Of a stretch of 64,000 bases of DNA, positions 46,429-55,361 are shown in pieces. Source of the stretch: Paenibacillus xylanexedens. Its GTDB lineage: Bacteria; Bacillota; Bacilli; Paenibacillales; Paenibacillaceae. The notes beneath the pieces were generated by a model, which did not search any database, was not told where the DNA came from, and was given only the letters and a program-made list of their open reading frames with translations. Within the stretch, counting starts at the first letter, position 1. Every line of letters begins with the position of its first letter. The DNA lies in NCBI RefSeq assembly GCF_007676705.1, contig NZ_VEBF01000002.1, positions 868,001 through 932,000 of the forward strand. The letters are read 5' to 3'. A program made the translations under genes and the position numbers.

Positions 46429-47788
46429 TTTTGTTCATCTCCCTAATATGAAACTCTAATTCTTCTGGGTTAGTTACATGATTATACAAAGTTCTAATAC
46501 AGTCACCGCACAGCACCTTTGTTCCATCTAAACTTTTATAGTTGTTCTCTTCTAATCCCTTAAAATATCCTTGCTCGTTAACTTTAGTAAAATCAATCAA
46601 GATATCCTCAAAAGAAAACTCATTTTGGCACCTCTTGCATAAATTAGTTTTCTTGCTTTTACTACAATTATCTAGTATTAAAGGAAAAGGGAACATAGAT
46701 TCGCCACGACGAAGCTCTCTTTTTCCTGTTGCTGTCGCTTCCTTTTTTCGAAAAAGGCCTAATAAAAGTTCAGGCATTTTTGCATTCCTTTTTGTTGAGA
46801 AAATAAGATATGCAAATATCTCTTCATTTTCATCTAAACTTAAATTTGCATTAATATCATTGTGAATAAAACTTATATCTCTATATCCACATCTCAAGAT
46901 GGTCAATATCTCCAGTAATTGCTCTATACCTGAAACATTACTCAAGACCTCAAACGGGTGTCTATAGCTTTGAAAGAATGCCCGAAGTTTCTCATTATCT
47001 GTTTTCATAATACTCTCTATTGAACGAATTAAGCTCTCCATTAAAATAGAATGAGTTTCTGGTGGGAAGTCTTCAATTAATGCCATAACTATTTCTTTTT
47101 CCGAATCATAATTACTCTTAAAGATGGTCTCTCCATCAACAAAATTGGCACTCGAACTTTCTATTTTACCGTAACCTATATCTAGAATATTAACGGATAT
47201 ATTCAATGATCTTAATATTGGCAGACAGCGATTAATTGAAGTAGCCCCAATCATCCCTCCACCAGATGCCTTATCTTTCATAACCCCCACTATCCCACCG
47301 TTAACTACAATAGGTGATCCTGATGCCCCACGAGTTATAAACTTAGGATCCGTTATCTTAGGAATTTCACAAGCCAAATCTAAATCAAAGTCACATTCCT
47401 CTCTTTCATCAAACACTTGCAATATGGTTCCATGAAAGGGTTGCCCTCTGTCTTTTTGAGTAAATGGGAATCCAAAGGCTTCCCATTTCTCATTTAACTC
47501 AAGCCTTTCTATACTTATTGGTAATGTTGGAGAATAGGCTCCCCCTTCAGGTAACGACAAAATTGCAAAATCCGCCCCTACATCAGGCTCATTTGGAAAA
47601 ATAACTGTCGCTTGTATCTCAGCGTTATCTTCAAACATAATAAACACCGGTTCTAATTCATTGGGATCTAAATTATCTTCAATAACATGTCTAGCTGTAA
47701 TCAATGTAGTTTCATTTACTAGAAATCCTGTTCCATTCTCATCACCACAACGTACTTTAGCAATAGATTTAAAGTCAATTTGATTCAC
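46421..47788 (-). CDS. Trypsin-like serine protease with zinc-binding C-terminal region
   Basis: Residues 8-200 form a trypsin/HtrA-like protease with an intact triad: H34 in TLITARHVIE, D73 in VGADFAILS and S156 in RGASGSP. No signal peptide is present, so it acts in the cytoplasm. The C-terminal region (about 210-455) has helices and a paired CKRC ... CGDC set that likely binds zinc; this part resembles the C-terminal domains that tie effectors to ABC-three-component ATPases. GTG start after GGGGGAG. It would be an effector or activating protease; the substrate is unknown. Confidence 0.75.
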   Translation of the reverse strand: MNQIDFKSIAKVRCGDENGTGFLVNETTLITARHVIEDNLDPNELEPVFIMFEDNAEIQATVIFPNEPDVGADFAILSLPEGGAYSPTLPISIERLELNEKWEAFGFPFTQKDRGQPFHGTILQVFDEREECDFDLDLACEIPKITDPKFITRGASGSPIVVNGGIVGVMKDKASGGGMIGATSINRCLPILRSLNISVNILDIGYGKIESSSANFVDGETIFKSNYDSEKEIVMALIEDFPPETHSILMESLIRSIESIMKTDNEKLRAFFQSYRHPFEVLSNVSGIEQLLEILTILRCGYRDISFIHNDINANLSLDENEEIFAYLIFSTKRNAKMPELLLGLFRKKEATATGKRELRRGESMFPFPLILDNCSKSKKTNLCKRCQNEFSFEDILIDFTKVNEQGYFKGLEENNYKSLDGTKVLCGDCIRTLYNHVTNPEELEFHIREMNKID

Positions 47789-47804
47789 TGTTGCTCCCCC
47801 TAAA

Positions 47805-49016
47805 TTATAGGTGCACTATTACACTCTCTTCATTGCTCGGGTAAAATACTTCATAATTAAATTCACTTTTCATCTCTTCCTTGTTCATCAAAATTGCAGC
47901 CGGAGTTGAATAGGAAAAAAATAAATTTCTTGTAGAGGTAGATTTTCTAACAACTATTCTAGATAACGTCTCCATATCAGGATGTCCGTGACCTGAGCCG
48001 CTAGTAGATATTAAGTAATTCTTTGAGTCGATCATATTGAGAAGTTCTAGACTGGTATTGAATTGGCTTCCATGATGAGAAACTTTAATTAGATCAAAGT
48101 AAAGCGATCCCTCTGTATTAGAATAAAGATCCTTAAGTTGTCGAATCGTTATTGAAGGTGGACAATCTCCTAAAAAAAGCATTTTTTTATCTTTATGTTC
48201 TAAAATAAATGTAATGGAACTAGCATTAATTTCATCACCATCCTCAAAGAAGGGCGACTTTGACAATTTCTTTATAGAACTTGTCGCTGATACATTCACT
48301 CTACCTGCACCGCTCCCTTTCGGTTCCAGATATTCAGATACATATTCCACTGCATCATCAAAGCATTGGTCTGATGTGAATGGCATTTTAGGAAAAGTTC
48401 GGCGCAGTTCTTTTTTCCATACTTTCTCTAATTCTTTAAGCTCAATATCAGTCGGAGAAAGTACTATAATTTTCACATCCCCATTACCGAGTAATATTGG
48501 TGTTTTCTTATAAGAAACTGCATTGCCACTATAAAACCCGTTCCAATTGTAACCGTTAAAGTATATATGGCCTGCAAGTCGAGATCCTTGTTTTCCACTT
48601 ATAGGAGACCTACTATCAAAGTCTTCTTCAACGTAAACAACTCTTCTCTCGATGATTTCTTTCTCCGTTCTATTTAATTGATGTTCATCCTGGCTAATAG
48701 ATAAATGCCGATAACTATTGTGCCATATTTCCTTCACTTCAATTATATTAGGGGCTTCACTAGTCCCGTTATCTTCTAAAAAGGAAATTGCGCCTGCAAT
48801 ATGATCCCGATCGATATGTGTAATAACCATTAAATCTAGATGTTCACCCTTTGTACTCATATTCAAAAGAACAGGTTTTACATAGTTCTTATAAGTATGA
48901 GGGTAAGCCAAATCTATAAGAATGTTTACATTTGAATTCTCGAAGCAACTAACCAGAAATGTATCGCCATTTTTTGCTGGAAACATTTCAATCCTTGAAG
49001 TATATATTGGACTCAC
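47805..49016 (-). CDS. Metallo-beta-lactamase-fold hydrolase, first gene of the conflict operon
   Basis: The 403-residue protein has the MBL motif THIDRDH (H67, D69, D71, H72), a later LFLGDCP and SHHGSQFN, as in the ComEC-like hydrolases. No membrane segments are present. Such proteins cut nucleic acid or nucleotides and occur in several defence loci. The start is a GTG at 49016; an in-frame ATG ten codons on, after AAGGA, is possible, but the family usually begins before this Met. It lies 16 nt before the protease gene and probably heads the operon; the AT-rich upstream region makes promoter choice uncertain. Confidence 0.75.
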   Translation of the reverse strand: MSPIYTSRIEMFPAKNGDTFLVSCFENSNVNILIDLAYPHTYKNYVKPVLLNMSTKGEHLDLMVITHIDRDHIAGAISFLEDNGTSEAPNIIEVKEIWHNSYRHLSISQDEHQLNRTEKEIIERRVVYVEEDFDSRSPISGKQGSRLAGHIYFNGYNWNGFYSGNAVSYKKTPILLGNGDVKIIVLSPTDIELKELEKVWKKELRRTFPKMPFTSDQCFDDAVEYVSEYLEPKGSGAGRVNVSATSSIKKLSKSPFFEDGDEINASSITFILEHKDKKMLFLGDCPPSITIRQLKDLYSNTEGSLYFDLIKVSHHGSQFNTSLELLNMIDSKNYLISTSGSGHGHPDMETLSRIVVRKSTSTRNLFFSYSTPAAILMNKEEMKSEFNYEVFYPSNEESVIVHL

Positions 49017-49419
49017 CCTTATTTTTCTTAGATTTTCATCAGATAAATTAGCTAGGGCCTAACAAAGTTTCACCCATAAACCTTTCAAAATATCGACATT
49101 GCTTCTTATTTATTTGCCAACATTATGAAATATTCGACAAATAATCCGGAACACCTGCTAAAATACCTATAATTTGCAACAAAGTAAGTAGTTAAAGAGT
49201 CTTGTATGATAAAATAAAACGGGAATATTCTTTAATGAATCAGTTCAAAAGTATGATAATTAAAATAAAATTCAGAATATCAAGTATGTGAAATATTTCT
49301 TCACAAAATTATGTATCCTTTTAAAAAGGACTAATTAAAGAAGTTAATCTTTGGTTTTTTTAAAATCATTCCGGGTCATAAAATAAAGATCTCTTTTTTT
49401 ATTCCTTCCAGCTGTATAC

Positions 49420-49536
49420 TCAAAAATAGAGAGCTGCGTCAGAATGAAAAGCTGCAATAATAGTATCAGCTAGATGCTGCTCTGGAGAATATTTATCTTT
49501 CTCTGTTAGGATAACCACTGAAGTTCGCATTTTCAT
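49420..49536 (-). CDS. Possible 38-residue protein or gene remnant
   Basis: MKMRTSVVILTEKD begins after GGGAGAA and ends with HSDAALYF at 49420. The composition looks coding, yet the length suggests a truncated N-terminus. The rest of the 49.02-49.60 kb gap contains no other supported feature. Confidence 0.25.
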   Translation of the reverse strand: MKMRTSVVILTEKDKYSPEQHLADTIIAAFHSDAALYF

Positions 49537-49602
49537 TTCTCCCTATTCCGAAGTGCAGTTTATCTAGTGAGACCACATTACAGGCAAGTTCGAGCATAAA
49601 AT

Positions 49603-50166
49603 CTATTCCCCACTTAAAATTTTATCTTGCAACCACTTTATAGCTTCTTCACCCACCAGAATATTAGGTTGTTCTGGCGTTCCGATATTGATGCTTTTTA
49701 TAAAAGCTTCTTCTATTTCTCTAAGCCCTGTTAAGTTAGCACCGTGCAACAAAGTTCCTTTAAACGATGCTGAACTGACATCTACCTGATTCATATTAGC
49801 ATCTCGAAAATCTGTAAGGTACAGGGAACTGGAAATTAGCTTTGCATTTGACAAATTCGCATTTGTAAAAATGGACTCAGAAAGATCCGCTTTGGCAAAC
49901 CTTGCACCTTGGGCATCTGCATCTGTAAAATCGGCATAAGACAAATCTGCCTTATAGAAATCAGCATTTACTACATTGGTGTTAGTAAAGCTGGATGAAC
50001 ATAACAACGATGATGACATGTCCATATGTTCCAAATTCATGCCATCAAATGCACATTCGGTCAAATAAGCCTGATCCAAAGGATATCCCGATAAATCGAT
50101 ATGACGAAAGTCTATTTCATCTACACCTAATTTTTCACCCTTTTCTCCATTGGTTTCAATCCACAC
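49603..50166 (-). CDS. Pentapeptide repeat protein
   Basis: From about residue 20 the protein follows the A(D/N)Lxx pentapeptide rule (ADFYKADLSYADFTDADAQGARFAKADLSESIF is typical; only part is needed to see the pattern), predicting a right-handed quadrilateral beta-helix. No membrane or signal segment is present. The GTG used here (50166) lacks a good ribosome binding site. In-frame sequence with family character (NQQELIEQLNSHR) continues upstream but has no start codon; an ATG at 50225 is out of frame by one tetranucleotide repeat unit. The native N-terminus is therefore probably longer and frame-dependent. Confidence 0.7.
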   Translation of the reverse strand: MWIETNGEKGEKLGVDEIDFRHIDLSGYPLDQAYLTECAFDGMNLEHMDMSSSLLCSSSFTNTNVVNADFYKADLSYADFTDADAQGARFAKADLSESIFTNANLSNAKLISSSLYLTDFRDANMNQVDVSSASFKGTLLHGANLTGLREIEEAFIKSINIGTPEQPNILVGEEAIKWLQDKILSGE

Positions 50167-50197
50167 TCGGTGTGAATTTAATTGCTCTATCAGTTCT

Positions 50198-50221
50198 TGT
50201 TGGTTGGTTGTTTGTTTGTTT
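50198..50221. repeat. Tetranucleotide repeat at the 5' end of the pentapeptide gene
   Basis: On the minus strand (AAAC)3 is followed by (AACC)2 and AAC, directly after an ATG at 50225-50223. With the present copy number that ATG leads to a stop after 11 codons; one more unit would join it to the pentapeptide frame. Confidence 0.55.
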
Positions 50222-50362
50222 TCATTGCTGCACCATATCTAATCACCCTGACGTCTTTCTATTTTTCTGGAATTTTTGAAAAGAGAGCAACAGGAAAAAA
50301 ATCTCCAAGTCAACATTAATCGTTTCTAATAAACAATCAGCATGGTCAACGATCTTTTGCGA

Positions 50363-50818
50363 TTATTGACTCTCAATCTCACAGACCTCAATATATTTTT
50401 TGTTTATCCACTCTAATGCTAATTCCGCTTCTTCTTTCAAGATAACGCCTCGCTGGCTTTTATACTGAAAGTTCTCTTTTGCCCATAACAATAGTAGCTT
50501 TACATATTCTAATGTCTCAATTTCACATGTACTGTCCTCTTCATCTTCTTCTGCAAAAATATCTTCAAAAGTTGTAAAAGACTGGTCAGATTTTATTAAG
50601 CTCACATTCCCTCCACCCTCGTATAACGTTATTTCCCCTCTCAGTAATTCGATTAAGTTTCCGATCTCTTCCTGGATCGTGGCGAAGTCTCCAAATATAT
50701 CCGATCCCAAAGAATTACTAATCAGATAACCATTCTTGAACGATGAATCTATACTTAAGTCCACGATAACTTCGTTGAAATCTTCTTTATATTCAATGGT
50801 ATACCTATATTTAATCAT
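50363..50818 (-). CDS. Small acidic protein, possible immunity protein
   Basis: The 151-residue, strongly acidic, soluble protein has an N-terminal beta part (YRYTIEYKEDFNEVIVDLS) and a C-terminal helix pair (TLEYVKLLLLWAKEN). I recognise no family. TTGGAGAT lies 7 nt before the ATG. Acidic small proteins downstream of polymorphic toxins are often orphan immunity proteins, and a WXG toxin with its own immunity gene lies 0.3 kb upstream. That role is inferred from context only. Confidence 0.6.
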   Translation of the reverse strand: MIKYRYTIEYKEDFNEVIVDLSIDSSFKNGYLISNSLGSDIFGDFATIQEEIGNLIELLRGEITLYEGGGNVSLIKSDQSFTTFEDIFAEEDEEDSTCEIETLEYVKLLLLWAKENFQYKSQRGVILKEEAELALEWINKKYIEVCEIESQ

Positions 50819-50945
50819 GTTCGTATCTCCAATCTTTTTATTACAATGGACAGGCGGATGTAATCATATCAATATAGCCCACAATAATTTATACAGCACC
50901 TTTATTTGCTGTCCTGTCACCTTCTTTGGTTATTTTCTGCATACA

Positions 50946-50986
50946 AAAGAGCTCATTCCTCACAACGTTCAGGTGGGAAGAGCTTT
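50946..50986 (-). terminator. Terminator of the toxin-immunity unit
   Basis: The arms AAAGAGCTCATTCC and GGGAAGAGCTTT pair with one bulge. The T-run (CTCTTTTG) is on the minus strand. The 50.82-51.15 kb gap holds only this. Confidence 0.6.
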
Positions 50987-51147
50987 CGGATTTTTATAAC
51001 ATCAATCGGGGTCATACGGCAACGTTTTTAGTGCTTGCATATCTCCCCAACTGTACACCCAATACTTGGACTATGAATACTATGGACATATAAGATAAAC
51101 GAACTTTCGTTGTTCCTCCAAATGATTTATGATTCACAATCAGTGAG

Positions 51148-51525
51148 TTAAGAATGTAAACCCAATCTTTTTTTTACCATATCTAATAAATTATAAATCT
51201 CCTGTTTAGCTTCTGGGTGCTCCTCCACGTACTTCTCACTGTAAATCATCAAATAGTTATAAAATTCATCATGCTCCATCACTGCCATTACATCTTCATC
51301 ATATGCTGGCGGCTCTCCAATAAAACACACTTTCTGATCACCAATATACTCTTCCTCTTCTGGCATATGATAGGATGAAAATTGTACCTCCAGTGGACCT
51401 GAACCATATCCATGTCTCTCATGATCTCCGAAGTATGTTAAAGCTCTCGGAAAATCAATAATCCAGAAATAGGATTCTACTAATCTATCTATTTCAGCTT
51501 TTGTTGCCAATATTTTATACATCAT
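51148..51525 (-). CDS. Immunity protein of the WXG toxin, CdiI-like
   Basis: This 125-residue acidic protein (FWIIDFPRALTYFGDHERHGYGSG, then EYIGDQKVCFIGEPPAYDED) starts 19 nt after the toxin stop with AAGGAGAG upstream. Position, size and charge fit a cognate immunity protein; the pattern resembles what I recall as CdiI-type immunity to EndoU RNases. Binding and inhibition of the toxin are inferred. Confidence 0.7.
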   Translation of the reverse strand: MMYKILATKAEIDRLVESYFWIIDFPRALTYFGDHERHGYGSGPLEVQFSSYHMPEEEEYIGDQKVCFIGEPPAYDEDVMAVMEHDEFYNYLMIYSEKYVEEHPEAKQEIYNLLDMVKKRLGLHS

Positions 51526-51544
51526 ATCTCTCCTTCATTGTTAA

Positions 51545-52876
51545 TTAAAAAGCAGGATAAAAGTTCTTTATGTTCCCTTTTTCATCTACGAACCCCACAA
51601 ATTTCAGCCCATTTAGTTCTCCTTTAACTATCCCGTTTTTCACGTTTCCAGCCTGTATCTGTGGCTCTAATGCTGCTTTTCCCCAATTATACATTTTTTC
51701 ATTAGAAATTATATTAGGATCATATACTGTTTTGGGATCGTTCACTCTCTTCCCAAGCACATTTCCATTTGAGTCCGTTATCGGTTCAAAAATACTTTTA
51801 TCTGATTCACTTCGTTTCAAGGACGGAATTTGATACTCCACCTCGTAAATCCCCTCGATATTGTGCTTCTTGGGTTCACCTATAAAATAATCCTTTTTAA
51901 CACTCAGCCCATACTTATTTGCGTCTTCTTGTAAGGTCTCATTAAATTTGTCCATATTATGACCACCTGATACTCCAGGTCTGCTACCTCTCTTAAATCC
52001 ATCAACGTTTACTAGGTGAGCATATGGTCTTTGCAATTTTTCAGCATCACTTACATGTTCACTTATTATACTCTTAGATGCTTGCCCTTTACTCTCAGAA
52101 CCCTTCTTTTGCTCATTCGCTTTCTTCGCTTCAGCCGCTTCCAAATTCTTTTTAATCTTCGCCACAGCTGGATGGGATGAAGGCAACCGAAAAGGCCCTT
52201 TGCCACCTGGCATACTCCCACGAACCATCTGAAATGCCATGAATAGCTGGCTGAACTTCAGTGAAGTTAGCATCATCTGCGCATACTTATCAGATACAGG
52301 TTCACCTGTCATCGGATGAATGCCCATCTCAAACGCCTTGATCTGCATCGCATAGATATCTTCCCCAGGGGGTTCTACATTCACAGCTTGCATGCGATTG
52401 ATATCCAGATGCCCCTGATCCCTCTGATAAGCCTGAAGAGCAGCCTGATCCGCAACACCCTCCTCATTGACAGGCATCCACATTAACTTTCCAAACATAT
52501 TAACTTGTGCCATTCGATAGCCCTTATCATTCGAACCTGTGTTACTTACCGAATTTCTCATCATCGCTGCCGCACCCACGGCCCCAATAGCACCGCCCAG
52601 ACTCACCTGCTCAGCATCTGTATTCTCAAAACGCGTGGCAATATCCTTCAATTCCTTGGAGGTCTTCACCATACTCTCCAACGCTTTATCCAGTATAGGG
52701 CGTGACCGTTCAAACTCATAGAAAAATCGCTCCTGCGTTGCCCCCATCCACAATGTCTGAATAAACATGATCTGTCTTGTCAGATTCCCACGTATACTCT
52801 CCATCTCTTGTCTGGCCTGATCCACCTGATTCGACACGTGATGTAGTTGCTCTGGGGTAACTTTAATTGTACTCAT
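51545..52876 (-). CDS. WXG100-type polymorphic toxin with C-terminal EndoU-like RNase domain
   Basis: Residues 1-95 are a WXG100-like helical hairpin (TLWMGATQERFFYEF replaces the WxG turn), targeting the protein to a type VII/Esx secretion system. A middle region (about 150-250) contains the pre-toxin part (MQIKAFEMGIHPMTGEPVS), then a charged linker (EAKKANEQKKGSESKGQ). The C-terminal 130 residues (SGGHNMDKFNETL, GIYEVEYQIPS, KTVYDPN, ending NIKNFYPAF) resemble the C-termini of B. subtilis YqcG/YobL-type RNase toxins, probably of the EndoU fold. The immunity gene follows at once. Confidence 0.8.
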   Translation of the reverse strand: MSTIKVTPEQLHHVSNQVDQARQEMESIRGNLTRQIMFIQTLWMGATQERFFYEFERSRPILDKALESMVKTSKELKDIATRFENTDAEQVSLGGAIGAVGAAAMMRNSVSNTGSNDKGYRMAQVNMFGKLMWMPVNEEGVADQAALQAYQRDQGHLDINRMQAVNVEPPGEDIYAMQIKAFEMGIHPMTGEPVSDKYAQMMLTSLKFSQLFMAFQMVRGSMPGGKGPFRLPSSHPAVAKIKKNLEAAEAKKANEQKKGSESKGQASKSIISEHVSDAEKLQRPYAHLVNVDGFKRGSRPGVSGGHNMDKFNETLQEDANKYGLSVKKDYFIGEPKKHNIEGIYEVEYQIPSLKRSESDKSIFEPITDSNGNVLGKRVNDPKTVYDPNIISNEKMYNWGKAALEPQIQAGNVKNGIVKGELNGLKFVGFVDEKGNIKNFYPAF

Positions 52877-53062
52877 CCATTTTCACCGCTCATCTGAAAT
52901 ATGATAATACTATGTTAGCAGAAGTTAGATGGCAATTACATCCGGCTAACCTCCTGATTTCACTTTATGAACCCACTCACAATATGTTATTGTTTCATAC
53001 TACGGTCCTAACTCACTTCTCAACTCTGCGAAGGATACTGAAATACAATATCAAATTAAAAA

Positions 53063-53083
53063 CCAGCCCATAAGATGAGCTGG
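53063..53083 (-). terminator. Terminator after yaaA
   Basis: The minus-strand hairpin CCAGC ... GCTGG is followed by TTTTTAATTTG, just past the yaaA stop codon. Confidence 0.7.
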
Positions 53084-53126
53084 CTTGCTAACTAGCACTT
53101 TTTTAAAAGCAAAGTTGGAATTTTCG

Positions 53127-53882
53127 CTATTTCTCCTCTGAATATATAAATACATAATTACTCTCATCCGACTTCTCTTCTGAGAAAACAAAACCTAACC
53201 GATCAAAATTTCTGATATCCTTCGCATCTGTAATTTTCCGTTCTGCCATATACCGCACCATTTCACCTCTGGCCATCTTGGCCCGCGTGGCCTTTTCAAC
53301 AAGCTTCCCATCAACCATTTGCCCAAATACACAAGTGATAAAACGGGTCTCCTCATTCAGAAAAGGGGTGATGTTCTTGCTATACTCTTTGGAAGCCAGA
53401 TTCAGAATACAGTTGCTTTCCTCTTGAAGCTGATCTGCCAACTTGCTGCCCCAGAATTGATAGAGCGATTTGAAGCCCGGACCTTGCAACTTGCCCTGCA
53501 TCTCCAACCGATAAGGTGTAACCCCATCCAAAGGCCGCAACATGCCATAAAAACCGGATAATATACGTAAATGCTGCTGAAGATACGCCAGTTCCTCATC
53601 TTGAAAAACACCCGGAGCCATATACTGATACTGAATGCCCTCATAGGCGTAGATGGCTGGTGTCAGATTTGCTTTTATATTCATATTCTGAATCCGCTCC
53701 AGGTTCTGTTCGGCGATTGCATCGTTACACTTCCACATCGCTTTGAGTTCGTCATAGGATAACTCTTGAAGCAGACTCAATAGCTGTTCTGACTCATTTA
53801 TAAAATGCGGCATCTGCGCGATAGCCATAAGATCGGTATCGATCTTCATCTTTTTAGCTGGTGATATGATAATTCTCATCAT
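53127..53882 (-). CDS. yaaA: Peroxide stress protein YaaA (DUF328)
   Basis: The 251-residue, full-length YaaA-family protein opens with RIIISPAKKMKID and has YEGIQYQYM, LSGFYGMLRPLDGVTPYRLEM, LNLASKEYSK and ARGEMVRYM. YaaA limits intracellular iron and so oxidative DNA damage in E. coli, and it binds DNA. Two adjacent ATG codons start the frame after AAGGATGG; either is possible. It stands alone with a terminator. Confidence 0.92.
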   Translation of the reverse strand: MMRIIISPAKKMKIDTDLMAIAQMPHFINESEQLLSLLQELSYDELKAMWKCNDAIAEQNLERIQNMNIKANLTPAIYAYEGIQYQYMAPGVFQDEELAYLQQHLRILSGFYGMLRPLDGVTPYRLEMQGKLQGPGFKSLYQFWGSKLADQLQEESNCILNLASKEYSKNITPFLNEETRFITCVFGQMVDGKLVEKATRAKMARGEMVRYMAERKITDAKDIRNFDRLGFVFSEEKSDESNYVFIYSEEK

Positions 53883-53995
53883 GCTGATCCATCCTTAATC
53901 TACCGTTGTTATTGTCGTTATTCATTGTACAGGATTGGCTAGGTGAATCCAATGTCAAGGCTTAACTAAATCACTCATGCTACGTTTGAAAAGAC

Positions 53996-54040
53996 TCAAA
54001 AATGAACAAGTCAGCCCACGATTGGACCGGCTTGTTCATT
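53996..54040 (-). terminator. Terminator after the SPFH gene
   Basis: AATGAACAAG / CTTGTTCATT form a 10-bp stem with the T-run (TTTTTGAG) on the minus strand. Confidence 0.75.
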
Positions 54041-54095
54041 AGAATTCAACACATTAAATTGGTGAGAAAGCAAGGCGTGCATTTCAAACCGCTAA

Positions 54096-54974
54096 TTAGG
54101 GAGATACACTTCCCGCGCCGCTATTTGGCTCTGTTTTTGTAGTCGGCAATTGAATCATTGGCGTATTTGACCCACTTACATATGGAAGTGCTCCATCCCA
54201 TTTCTTGATGGTTTCATATTCAACGAGTTGACTTGTTAATGATTGCTGAAGCTCTTTATTTGCTTTAGCTTGACCTTCTGCTTCGATCAATAGTTTATCT
54301 GCATTACCTTGTGCTTCCACACGCTTACGTTCTGCTTCTTTCTTGGCGATCTCAAGTTCAGTCGTTTTACGTTCCAGTTCTTGAGAAGCTTCGACACGCT
54401 TATCGATTGCTTCCTGAGTCTTGGCGTCAGGTTGAGGAACACCTACGGTCACGTTTGATACAATAAAGCCTAACTCTTTAACGTCGTCAGAAAAACGTTG
54501 TTCGACGTCTACGCCTGCTTCGGATGACTTTTCACCATACACATCAATGACTGTAAACTTAGAGATACCTTTACGAGCTGCGTCACGGAAACGTGTTTTG
54601 AGATATGTATCCTCAATTTCTTGAATGCTAATTGGCCCAAATGTATTAAATATAGAAGATACTTTACTTGGTTCTACTTGGTAGTTGTAAGCAAAATCGA
54701 TTGTGATGTTTTTCCCGTCAGAAGTAGCAATCTGAATATCTCTATATTCAACCGTTTGAATTCGGATAGGATATTTCGTCACTTTATCAAACGCTCCAAC
54801 GAGTTTCCATCCTTGACTCAGTGTACTATCTTTTACGCCTCCATTTGGTGAATACACGACCCCAACATATCCATTAGGAATTCGTGTTACAAAGAAGGTC
54901 ACCAGTAATACTCCCACAATAATAACTAATGCAACCGTAATTGCCCCTACTCTAAACGTCTTTGAATTTTTCAT
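54096..54974 (-). CDS. SPFH (band 7/prohibitin) family membrane protein
   Basis: The 292-residue protein has one N-terminal membrane segment (AITVALVIIVGVLLVTFFV), an SPFH domain (about 32-205), then a Glu/Ala/Lys-rich coiled coil (about 195-255) and a Ser/Pro tail. Family members form membrane-bound oligomeric cages that organise lipid domains or proteases. The ATG has GAGGAG 7 nt upstream, which lies inside the overlapping small gene. The 52-residue partner and this gene are probably one transcript. Confidence 0.88.
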   Translation of the reverse strand: MKNSKTFRVGAITVALVIIVGVLLVTFFVTRIPNGYVGVVYSPNGGVKDSTLSQGWKLVGAFDKVTKYPIRIQTVEYRDIQIATSDGKNITIDFAYNYQVEPSKVSSIFNTFGPISIQEIEDTYLKTRFRDAARKGISKFTVIDVYGEKSSEAGVDVEQRFSDDVKELGFIVSNVTVGVPQPDAKTQEAIDKRVEASQELERKTTELEIAKKEAERKRVEAQGNADKLLIEAEGQAKANKELQQSLTSQLVEYETIKKWDGALPYVSGSNTPMIQLPTTKTEPNSGAGSVSP

Positions 54975-55110
54975 CTACATTCTCCTCTTGTTTGAATTTA
55001 TTGTATTTCTTCAACACTCTACTACCTATTTTATTGAATAGCGGGAACATTAATGACCATAGAATAAATGCTAGGATAAAAATTAAAATGATTCCCCCAA
55101 TAAATGGCAT
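54952..55110 (-). CDS. Small single-pass membrane protein overlapping the SPFH gene
   Basis: The 52-residue protein starts MPFIGGIILIFILAFILW, a single membrane helix, followed by a basic tail (KKYNKFKQEENVDEKFKDV). Start: AAGGAGG 6 nt before ATG 55110, an optimal site. Its last 23 nt overlap the SPFH start in another frame, so the two are translationally coupled. It is small enough to be missed by length cut-offs. Probable partner of the SPFH protein; I recognise no family. Confidence 0.75.
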   Translation of the reverse strand: MPFIGGIILIFILAFILWSLMFPLFNKIGSRVLKKYNKFKQEENVDEKFKDV

Positions 55111-55361
55111 ATTCTTCCTCCTTCGTAACATGCTGTGGCTTCATTTACATCTGTTTAAATGCTACTTCTCCATTCAACCAAATTTATAACTAACTAATTA
55201 TATCCTCTTTTATATATACTTTGTAAATTCATATTCGGTTTCATTCAATGCTATCCAGCGCTTGAACTACTATTAGGTAAAGTAGCGAAGAAAATGGTGA
55301 GTCAATGACGTCCAGTATCCGGTTATCCTATCAAGAAAGTGATCATCAATTCATCTGGGTA

